Shown here piece after piece: positions 1-9,572 of a DNA stretch of 16,187 bases. Location: contig JAEDMN010000044.1 of the NCBI GenBank assembly GCA_016302985.1, positions 1 through 16,187 of the forward strand, written 5' to 3'. Position 1 is the first letter of the stretch, and each line of letters opens with the position of its first letter. Position numbers and translations under genes: made by a program. This DNA is from Kiritimatiellia bacterium (lineage in GTDB: Bacteria; Verrucomicrobiota; Kiritimatiellia; RFP12; UBA1067). Under the pieces are notes generated by a model. The model saw only the letters and a list, made by a program, of their open reading frames with translations. It ran no database searches and was not told the origin of the DNA.

Positions 1-9
1 ATGCGTTTG

Positions 10-18
10 TGATATAAT
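10..18 (+). promoter_or_regulatory. Extended -10 promoter of valS
   Basis: The sequence TGATATAAT is a perfect sigma70-type extended -10 element: TG, one base, then TATAAT at 13-18. It lies about 38 nt before the valS start, leaving a purine-rich leader. The -35 region would fall at or before the left window edge, so it cannot be judged. Assignment rests on the consensus match and position only. Confidence 0.7.
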
Positions 19-56
19 TGCAGTTCCCGCTTTAAAAAGAAGAAGGCAGAACGAAG

Positions 57-2768
<2,712 letters not shown>

Positions 2769-2784
2769 CGGGGAGGAGGCGGGG

Positions 2785-4983
2785 ATGGTCAGGTCGCTCG
2801 CCGTCTTCTACCTGCACCGGCCGCATCCGGAGGACGCCCGGCGTCTTCCGGCGGTCGAGTACGGGCTGACGGGCGCCTTCCGGGACTTCTGCCGCGAGAC
2901 GTTCGACACGGGCGAGGCGCTCGACTACCCGCCGCTGAAGCTCGTCGTCGCGAACACGGCGGACGGGCTTTCGCGGGCGCTCTTCACGAGCGCGGGGCCG
3001 CGCGGCGTGCTCACGGAGCAGGGCCGCGCGTGCTGTCTTTTCGTCATCGACGACGACTACCTCGACGCATGCGTCGGCGACCAGGACCTGCGGAACTGGC
3101 TGAAGCTCTTCTTCCCCGCCGTGCCGAAGGTCGTGCTGACGCATCCGGGGAATCCGGACGTGTCTCTGCCGGCGCGCCGCTGGATCAAGAAGGAGGCCGC
3201 CGTCTTCGAGTTCCCGGAGCGGCACCACGAGCGGCTCGTCCACCTCTTCAAGAGCTTCTGGATGCCGCGCTTCTCCACGGCGCTGCGCCAGTACGTGAAC
3301 GTCAAGGCCGGCACCAACTGGCACACGCCGGGCCACAACGGCGGGCGGGCCTTCGCGCATTCGCCGTTCCTGCGCGGCTTCCACCAGGCGTTCGGCGGCA
3401 CGCTCTTCCGCACGGACCTGTCGGTGTCCGTCGAGTCCCTTGGCGACCTGTCGAGCCCCGAGGCGCGCACCCCGCTGTCGGAGGCGCAGCGGCTCACGAG
3501 CGAGATCTTCGGCACGGCGCAGAGCTGCTACGTCACGAACGGCACGTCGACCTCCAACAAGGCGATGCTGATGACGCTGCTGCGTCCCGGCGAGGTCGTG
3601 CTGATCGACCGCAACTGCCACAAGAGCGTGCACCACGCCGTCGTGACGTCCGGCGCGGTGCCGCGCTACCTGCCGGCGCGCTGGAACGCGCGGCTCGGCG
3701 TGTGGGGGCCGGTCGCGCTGGAGGACGTGAAGAAACTGCTCGGCCCGGAGGCGTCCGCCGCGTCCGGCCGGAAGGAGTCCGCGGACGCCGCGCCGCGCCC
3801 GCGCCTGCTCGTGCTGACGACCTGCACCTACGAGGGCGTGCTGTACCCGGTCTGGGAGGTCGCGCGGATGTGCGAGCGCGCCGGCGTGCTGTTCTACGCG
3901 GACGAGGCGTGGGCGGCCTACCTCAATTTCCATCCGTTCTACACGTTCGGCCGCGGGAAGGGCGACACCGTGCGCTACAACGCCGTCAACGAGACGTGCG
4001 GCGCGCATTTCGCGGTGCAGTCCACCCACAAGACCCTGGCGGCGTTCTCGCAGGCGTCGATGATCCACGTCTCGACGCGCTTCAAGCACCTGCTGGAGGA
4101 GGATTCGGCGCCGCAGTTCCGCTGGCTCCGGCGGCGCTTCGCGCTGCACGGGCGGGGCAGCTACGAGAAGTTCTCGCACGACCTGCACGAGATTCTGCGC
4201 TACTGGCACTCGACTTCGCCGCACTACCCGTTCCTCGCGACGCTCGACGTCGCGGGCGTGCAGATGCGCCTCGAGGGGATGAAGCTCATCGACGAGCGCA
4301 TCCGCTGGGCGGCGGCCTTCCGCAAGCGGGTGGCCGAGGAGTGCGGGCGCGAGGAGAACGAGTGCTTCGCGGGCCTGGAGGAGATCGCGGGCGGCGGCGT
4401 CGACTGGCGCGCGGCGGGGTACATGAAGGATCCGCTGAAGATCGTCCTCATGCTCCGGGACGCCGCGGCCTGCGCCGCGTTCCGCAAGGCGCTCCTCAAG
4501 GCGCACATCCAGTGGGAGAAGTCCAGCGCGACCACGATCCTGTTCCTCGTCGCCGCGGGGACGGTCGAGGAGCACTTCGAGTACCTCTTCCGCGTCTGCC
4601 GCCAGTACCGGGAGCTGATCGGCCGGCCGGCCGGGCCGAAGGGGTCGCCGAAGACGGACGCGGCGGGCCGTGCCGTGCTGGACGCCGTGTCGGGCCAGGC
4701 CGTCGTCCTGCCGCACGACGCGGCGCTCTGCGACGGCGAGCTCGTGCCGATCGAGGCGAGCGAGGGCCGCATCGCCTCGCAGTTCCTCGTGCCCTATCCG
4801 CCCGGCATCCCCGTCTTCATTCCGGGGCTGCGCATCTCGCAGGCGATGATCCGCCTGATCCAGGATGTCGTCGCCGCCGACGGCCCGGACGCGGTGCACG
4901 GCCTCTTCTGCCGCGGCGGGCACGCGCCGTACCTCGTCGAGGTGCTGAACCACGACGAGGAGGCCCGCGTCCGCCATCTGTAG
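2785..4983 (+). CDS. PLP-dependent Orn/Lys/Arg-type amino acid decarboxylase
   Basis: Fold-type I PLP enzyme of the bacterial AdiA/CadA/SpeC family, which decarboxylates arginine, lysine or ornithine to the amine (acid resistance or polyamine synthesis). The 732 residues match the family (about 710-755). An N-terminal region of about 165 residues corresponds in position to the receiver-like wing domain but is divergent. Then come HTPGHNGG at 180-187, GTSTSNK at 253-259, DRNCHKS at 275-281, DEAW at 373-376, and the PLP-binding lysine in STHK, K416. The C-terminal domain carries LVPIE at 653-657 and PYPPGIP at 670-676. An Ala/Ser/Lys-rich insert lies at about 325-342. A strong GGAGGAGG Shine-Dalgarno (2771-2778) precedes the ATG. 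The substrate cannot be decided from sequence by eye. No amino acid/amine antiporter gene is adjacent, so a biosynthetic or housekeeping role is possible. The 16-nt gap after valS suggests an operon. Confidence 0.92.
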   Translation: MVRSLAVFYLHRPHPEDARRLPAVEYGLTGAFRDFCRETFDTGEALDYPPLKLVVANTADGLSRALFTSAGPRGVLTEQGRACCLFVIDDDYLDACVGDQDLRNWLKLFFPAVPKVVLTHPGNPDVSLPARRWIKKEAAVFEFPERHHERLVHLFKSFWMPRFSTALRQYVNVKAGTNWHTPGHNGGRAFAHSPFLRGFHQAFGGTLFRTDLSVSVESLGDLSSPEARTPLSEAQRLTSEIFGTAQSCYVTNGTSTSNKAMLMTLLRPGEVVLIDRNCHKSVHHAVVTSGAVPRYLPARWNARLGVWGPVALEDVKKLLGPEASAASGRKESADAAPRPRLLVLTTCTYEGVLYPVWEVARMCERAGVLFYADEAWAAYLNFHPFYTFGRGKGDTVRYNAVNETCGAHFAVQSTHKTLAAFSQASMIHVSTRFKHLLEEDSAPQFRWLRRRFALHGRGSYEKFSHDLHEILRYWHSTSPHYPFLATLDVAGVQMRLEGMKLIDERIRWAAAFRKRVAEECGREENECFAGLEEIAGGGVDWRAAGYMKDPLKIVLMLRDAAACAAFRKALLKAHIQWEKSSATTILFLVAAGTVEEHFEYLFRVCRQYRELIGRPAGPKGSPKTDAAGRAVLDAVSGQAVVLPHDAALCDGELVPIEASEGRIASQFLVPYPPGIPVFIPGLRISQAMIRLIQDVVAADGPDAVHGLFCRGGHAPYLVEVLNHDEEARVRHL

Positions 4984-5017
4984 GCGTGGCGGGAGTTGTT
5001 GCCTGTGCGATCCATGC

Positions 5018-5022
5018 GGAGG
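5018..5022 (+). promoter_or_regulatory. Shine-Dalgarno deciding the GH20 start
   Basis: GGAGG lies 9 nt before the ATG at 5032. The in-frame ATG at 5014 and TTG at 4996 lie upstream of or next to purine runs at unsuitable distances. Starting at 5032 also gives a compact signal peptide beginning MKPW, so 5032 is preferred. Confidence 0.7.
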
Positions 5023-5031
5023 TCTTTCCGA

Positions 5032-6951
5032 ATGAAACCCTGGTCTCTCCTTTTGGGCCTGCTCGTGTCGGCTTCGGTTGCGGCCGCGGTCGAGGCGCGG
5101 GCCCTGCCGATCATTCCCACCCCGTCCGAGTGGCAGGTGACGGGGGGTGGATCTTGGACGCCGTCGGGTCGGTTGAAGGTCCAGTCGGAAACGCCCGCCG
5201 CCGCGTCGGTCGCCACGCGGCTGGAGGGCGATTGGCTCCTGCTCGCCGGAACGGTTGGACGGACGGGGACCTGCGATCGCGTCGAACTGCGGCTCGTCGA
5301 CGATCCGGCGCTGGGCGAGGAGGGCTATCGGCTTGGGGTCGCCGCAGACGGCGTCTGGCTTGAAGCCGCCGCGCGGCGGGGCCTTTTCTGGGCCACGCGC
5401 AGTCTGCTGCAGCTCGTCAAGGCGGGCGAACCGGTGCCGTTCGGAACGATTGTCGACATCCCGCGCTACCGGGTGAGGAGCCTGATGCTCGACGTGGGGC
5501 GGAAGTACTTTCCGCTCGACTATCTGCGGGCAATCGCCCGGGAGCTCGTCTGGTACAAGATGAACGAGTTCCACGTTCACCTGAGCGATGACGTGCTGTT
5601 CAGCAACTTCCGCTATGCGGCCTTTCGTCTGCAGTGCGACGGCGTGCCGGGGTTGACGGCGAAGGACGGTTCCTACACGAAGGCGGAATTTCGCGCCTTT
5701 GTGAAGGAGTGCGCGGAGATGGGGCTGAACGTGGTGCCCGAGATCGACACGCCCGCCCATGCGGGGCCGCTTCTGGATGTACGGCCTGACCTGCGGGGCG
5801 GCTGGCACCATCTGGACCTCGCCAATCCGAAGACGCTGCCGTTCGTCAAAGGTCTTTGGGATGAGTACCTGGCGGGCGACGACCCCGTGTTCGCCGGACC
5901 GGACGTGCACGTCGGGACGGACGAGTTCGGCGCGGCGAAACCGGAACTGTTCCGCGCCTATGCCGACGCGCTCTTCCGCCATGTGCGTCGCTACGGAAAG
6001 AATCCGCGCGCGTGGGGTTCGTTTTCGCATGCGCCCGGCCAGACGCCGATTCTCGCGGACGCGAACATCGTGATCGACCTGTGGCACAACAAGTTCTATC
6101 AGCCGCAGGCGGCGCTGGCGGCCGGCTATTCGCTCATCTCCGTGCCGGACGGCAGCAACTACATCGTGCCCGGCGCGTCCTACTACCACGACTACCTCGA
6201 TGTGGCGGGGCTCTACCGGACATGGACGCCGAACGACGTCGGCGGAGAAAAGATCGACGCGAACCATCCCCGTCTGCTGGGCGGCAAGTTCGCCATCTGG
6301 AACGACCTGGTCGGCAACGGCATCACGCTGGACGACGTGTTCGACCGCTTCCTGCCGGCCGTGCAGGTGATCGCCGAGAAGACATGGGCCGCGGCCTCGC
6401 CGCGCACGTGGGAGACGTTCAAGGCGCAGGCGGAGAAGATCGGGGAGGCTCCCGGGCTCAACCTTGCGGACAAGGTGACGCTCGGTGCCGACGGACGGGT
6501 CGATCTGACGGCGAATCGCTCGGTCGGCTGGTCGCAGCAGGGCGGCTGGACGGTCGAGTTCGAGATCCGTCCGGACGCGGCGCCGGAACCGGACGCGGCG
6601 ATCTTCGCCGACGACTTCACGACGGTCAAGCTGTCGCAGGGCGCGAGCGGCAGGTTCGGCTTTTCGCGCGACGGTTACGACGTGACGTTCGACTATGTCG
6701 TCCCGGTCGGCAGGTGGACGCGACTGAAGCTCTCCGGCACGCCGCGCGAAACCTCGCTGTGGGCCGACGGACGTCTGGTGAAGACCTTCGCGCCCGAGAA
6801 ACGCTACTATCCGGGAGAGAAACGCTGGCTCTACGCCTTCTACCGGACATTGCACTTTCCGCTCGTGCGGGCGAAGACACATGCCTTCCGGGGCGAGATC
6901 CGAAACCTGACGTGCCGTCTCGGGGCGGAGAAGACACTTGTCGGCGAATAA
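5032..6951 (+). CDS. Secreted GH20 beta-N-acetylhexosaminidase-like protein with C-terminal LamG-like domain
   Basis: Probable exported glycoside hydrolase of family 20, which removes terminal GlcNAc/GalNAc by substrate-assisted catalysis. Of 639 residues, the first 25 or so form a signal peptide (MKPW, a Leu/Val/Ala core, then AAAVEARA). A small N-terminal alpha/beta domain runs to about 140. The TIM barrel opens with RYRVRSLMLDVGRK from 145; HVHLSDD ends at 187, and the catalytic HVGTDE has Asp297-Glu298 with His293, matching the family H-x-G-x-D-E signature. Tryptophans in IDLWHNK and FAIWND fit the barrel end. Residues from about 490 to 635 look like a concanavalin/LamG jelly roll (GGWTVEFEIRPD, WTRLKLSG, LWADGRLVKTF), probably glycan binding. 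The gene follows the decarboxylase by 48 nt with no clear promoter or terminator in the gap. Exact linkage specificity is unknown. Codon use includes more T-ending codons than valS. Confidence 0.88.
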   Translation: MKPWSLLLGLLVSASVAAAVEARALPIIPTPSEWQVTGGGSWTPSGRLKVQSETPAAASVATRLEGDWLLLAGTVGRTGTCDRVELRLVDDPALGEEGYRLGVAADGVWLEAAARRGLFWATRSLLQLVKAGEPVPFGTIVDIPRYRVRSLMLDVGRKYFPLDYLRAIARELVWYKMNEFHVHLSDDVLFSNFRYAAFRLQCDGVPGLTAKDGSYTKAEFRAFVKECAEMGLNVVPEIDTPAHAGPLLDVRPDLRGGWHHLDLANPKTLPFVKGLWDEYLAGDDPVFAGPDVHVGTDEFGAAKPELFRAYADALFRHVRRYGKNPRAWGSFSHAPGQTPILADANIVIDLWHNKFYQPQAALAAGYSLISVPDGSNYIVPGASYYHDYLDVAGLYRTWTPNDVGGEKIDANHPRLLGGKFAIWNDLVGNGITLDDVFDRFLPAVQVIAEKTWAAASPRTWETFKAQAEKIGEAPGLNLADKVTLGADGRVDLTANRSVGWSQQGGWTVEFEIRPDAAPEPDAAIFADDFTTVKLSQGASGRFGFSRDGYDVTFDYVVPVGRWTRLKLSGTPRETSLWADGRLVKTFAPEKRYYPGEKRWLYAFYRTLHFPLVRAKTHAFRGEIRNLTCRLGAEKTLVGE

Positions 6952-6960
6952 TGCTATAAT
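6952..6960 (+). promoter_or_regulatory. Extended -10 promoter of the beta-strand protein
   Basis: TGCTATAAT (TG, one base, TATAAT at 6955-6960) begins one base after the GH20 stop codon. No good -35 lies at 16-18 nt; TTGTCG at 6938 is too close. An extended -10 can work without one. A transcript would start near 6967 and have a leader of about 65 nt. Confidence 0.6.
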
Positions 6961-6967
6961 GGCACCA

Positions 6968-7016
6968 AGGGGTCCTGTCCTGTCCGGGCGGGGAACCCGG
7001 GCGAAGACCTAAAAGG
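6968..7016 (+). promoter_or_regulatory. GC-rich leader with short repeats and inverted repeats
   Basis: The untranslated leader before the gene at 7032 contains a tandem pentamer (GTCCT, GTCCT, then GTCC). It also contains an inverted repeat CCGGG...CCCGG, and an outer GGTC...GACC pair brackets both. Together they could fold into a modest hairpin upstream of the AAGGAAGGGG ribosome site. No known riboswitch class is recognised. Confidence 0.3.
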
Positions 7017-7031
7017 AAGGGGTGACGTGCT

Positions 7032-9548
7032 ATGTCGAACGTGACGTTGATTGGAGAAAAGCGCGTGGCGGGTCATTTGTTCGCGTTGGCGTTGACGCTG
7101 GTGAGCGGTACGCTCTTCGGCGTGACCGTCGCATGGACGCCCGGGGCGACGTCGCTTGCCGACGGCGCAGTGACGATCGAATACGATGAAGGGAGCATCA
7201 CGCGGCTGGCCGCCGATGTGCAGGGCGCGGAGAAGCTGGTCGTCACGAGCGACGGCGCGATGCCGTTCGCGGCCGATGCGGATGTCGTGGTCTCGAACGG
7301 CACGCTCCGCTTCGAGGCGCCGATCCACGGCGCCGGGGCGCTCAATGTCCTGTGTCCGTCTTCCACCTTGACCTGGGATGCCGTCGCGAGCGGGCGCAAC
7401 GACTATCTTCCGGACCAGGAGGCGAATGCGGTCGTGGTTGCCACGGGCGTGCCGCTTGATGCGTTCGCCGTCGTGCGGGGTACGGCCGGAATGCTGAAGC
7501 AATATTACTACGGTGCCGGCGACAGCAACGTGAAGCCATACTGGGTGGTGCGCGGCGAGGGAACCCTGGAGAGCCAGATGCAGCACTTGAGCGACACCTG
7601 GAACAAGTGCATCACCCTGAAGCTCAAGCAGCGGGGCGCGGACATCGTCGCATGGACGCCGAGCGCCGTCTACGCCGACTACAAGACCGTCGCGCCGCTG
7701 GGGACGGACTTCAGGACGATCAAGTACACCAACATGGGCGTGAGCAGCGTGGCCGCGCAGCGGAGCGGCTATGGCCTGGACGGACTCACGCTGACCGCGG
7801 AGGCCGGTCTTGTCACGGTCGAGGTGGCGAACGGCGTGACGTTGGACGGACAGGGGACGCTCACGGTTGGCACGGGGCTCACCTTCATTGCCGACGGCCC
7901 GAAGGCGCTCGCGGCAGACGGCGTCTGGAACACGCCCGTGCAGATCAACGGCACGTTCCGGCTGGCGGATCCCTATGGCGTTGCCCTGGGCGGAGCGATG
8001 AAGTTCGGCACTTACGGGCGGTGCGAGGGTGTCGTGGAGACGGCGCACCCGACGGAGGCTTCCGTACTGGACGCGCCGAAGTGGCCTTCGGGCGAGTGGC
8101 AGACCTTCGCCACCAACGTCCTCCTTGAGGCCGTCGCCGACGTCACCGCGAAGAGCGGAGGCGGTTCATGGTTCGACAGCGGCAATCCCGTCGTGCTCAA
8201 CAAGTCGTGGTTCGAGAACGACGGGCAGCTGCTGACGGTTCAGCTGGCGAAGACCTGGGACGGAACCTGGCTCAAGGGCGTGGTCTATCAGGTCCGGCAG
8301 AGCGGAAACTATCTGCAGCACCGCATCCTCCGCTCGGCGGCGTATGGCGAGTGTCCCCCGGACGTGGCCAAGCTGGACCTTCGCAAGGAAGGGCAGACCA
8401 TGGACGTCTACAACGGCGGGGCGAACGGGAAGACGAACGGCTACGGACTGCAGGACATCCAGCTCCACATCCGGGCCGGCGTTTCGCACTGCGGCCTGAC
8501 CATCAGGAGCAAGCAGTTCCGCAGCCCGCGCGGCGTCCTGACGTTTGAAGGGCGCGCGGATTCGCCGCTGCTGATCGTCTGCGACGAGGCCGCGGACCTG
8601 CCGGAAAATCTGACGGTCGGCGACCATGTGCAGTTCGCCTGGAACGGCAGCGGCGTTTCGGGCACGTCGACCACGACGCTGACCATCGAGGAGAAGGGCG
8701 TGTTCGCCATCCTCAGAGACTGGCAACTCCACCAGGACATGACGGTCAACATCAACGGCGGAACCTTCGACGTGTTCCCGCTGACGTCGACTTCGGACGC
8801 GACGCCGATCTATCTTGAGAATGTCAATTTCACCGATGGCGGCCGCATCGGCAGCAACATTCCGCGTGTCGGGTATTACCGGAACCCGGTCTGGACGGTG
8901 AGGGGGACGAAACCCGCCTTCACGGACAAGGGCATCGGCGTGGTGGGCAACGGAGATGGGGCCGGGGCGCCCTTCGACCGCGCGTTCATCCTCGATGTCG
9001 CGGATGTCACCGCTTCGGCGGATCCCGATTTCACCGTGAACGGGAACATCTACTATTCGAACAGGAACGCCGATCCTGCCTATGACTGGGCGATGGCGCA
9101 CGTGGTCAAGACCGGTTCGGGCACGGTTCGCCACAACGGCGTGCTCTCGGTCAACACCTATCCGTTCGTCATTTCGAACGGCACCTGGCAGGTGACGCGG
9201 ACAAACGGCATCGTCGCGGGATGCGACCTGGAGCTTTCCGGCGGCACGCTGGCGCTCGACGATGCCTGCACGCTGTCGCTCGGTTCACTGGCGGTCGGCG
9301 GCGACGCGACGAGCGGGATCGCGCTTGGTGCGGGTAGCAGGATCGCGTTTGCCGACGTCGCTCCGGCCGAGGCCGCGAAGGTCGAGATCCGGGCGGAAGA
9401 TCCCGTCAAGGCCGTTCGCGTCGGTACGGGCAGGGGGCTGACGGCGGCACAGCTCCGCTGCCTGTCCCTCAACGGGGAGAGCGTCCATCAGGATGCGGAA
9501 GGCTACATCTGCATGGGCCCCTACGGCATGACGCTGCTCTTCAGGTAG
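7032..9548 (+). CDS. Secreted beta-strand-rich (autotransporter-type repeat) protein of unknown function
   Basis: I do not recognise a named family. The 838-residue product starts with an export signal: Lys/Arg near residues 9-11, then a hydrophobic core LFALALTLVSGTLFGV, with mature protein from about residue 31. The rest is rich in Gly, Thr, Val, Asp and Asn in short alternating strands with frequent NG and DG turns, the style of a right-handed beta-helix or beta-solenoid. Around residues 691-720 the segment VVKTGSGTVRHNG... NGTWQV resembles the autotransporter-associated beta-strand repeat (KTGxGTL...NGTL). There is no visible outer-membrane beta-barrel, catalytic motif or sorting signal; it ends GYICMGPYGMTLLFR. 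The start at ATG 7032 follows AAGGAAGGGGTGA. It has its own promoter and sits 24 nt before the GH2-like gene. A surface adhesin or glycan-binding role is an inference. Confidence 0.72.
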   Translation: MSNVTLIGEKRVAGHLFALALTLVSGTLFGVTVAWTPGATSLADGAVTIEYDEGSITRLAADVQGAEKLVVTSDGAMPFAADADVVVSNGTLRFEAPIHGAGALNVLCPSSTLTWDAVASGRNDYLPDQEANAVVVATGVPLDAFAVVRGTAGMLKQYYYGAGDSNVKPYWVVRGEGTLESQMQHLSDTWNKCITLKLKQRGADIVAWTPSAVYADYKTVAPLGTDFRTIKYTNMGVSSVAAQRSGYGLDGLTLTAEAGLVTVEVANGVTLDGQGTLTVGTGLTFIADGPKALAADGVWNTPVQINGTFRLADPYGVALGGAMKFGTYGRCEGVVETAHPTEASVLDAPKWPSGEWQTFATNVLLEAVADVTAKSGGGSWFDSGNPVVLNKSWFENDGQLLTVQLAKTWDGTWLKGVVYQVRQSGNYLQHRILRSAAYGECPPDVAKLDLRKEGQTMDVYNGGANGKTNGYGLQDIQLHIRAGVSHCGLTIRSKQFRSPRGVLTFEGRADSPLLIVCDEAADLPENLTVGDHVQFAWNGSGVSGTSTTTLTIEEKGVFAILRDWQLHQDMTVNINGGTFDVFPLTSTSDATPIYLENVNFTDGGRIGSNIPRVGYYRNPVWTVRGTKPAFTDKGIGVVGNGDGAGAPFDRAFILDVADVTASADPDFTVNGNIYYSNRNADPAYDWAMAHVVKTGSGTVRHNGVLSVNTYPFVISNGTWQVTRTNGIVAGCDLELSGGTLALDDACTLSLGSLAVGGDATSGIALGAGSRIAFADVAPAEAAKVEIRAEDPVKAVRVGTGRGLTAAQLRCLSLNGESVHQDAEGYICMGPYGMTLLFR

Positions 9549-9554
9549 GCGGTC

Positions 9555-9569
9555 GGAGGAAAGCTTCCT
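9555..9569 (+). promoter_or_regulatory. Ribosome-binding site inside a small hairpin
   Basis: The only good Shine-Dalgarno for the gene at 9573 is GGAGGA at 9555-9560, 12 nt from the ATG, which is a long spacing. AGGAA (9557-9561) can pair perfectly with TTCCT (9565-9569) across a 3-nt loop, so the site may be partly masked, or the hairpin may shorten the effective spacing. Confidence 0.35.
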
Positions 9570-9572
9570 GAA

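Noticed and set aside
4996..5031. Upstream TTG (4996) or ATG (5014) as the GH20 start
   Set aside because: GGGAG abuts the TTG and is too far from the 5014 ATG, while GGAGG is well placed for 5032, which also gives a normal signal peptide.
3030..5363. A 777-codon + frame across the decarboxylase and into the GH20 gene
   Set aside because: Arg/Ala-rich out-of-frame translation; the in-frame decarboxylase has all its PLP motifs.
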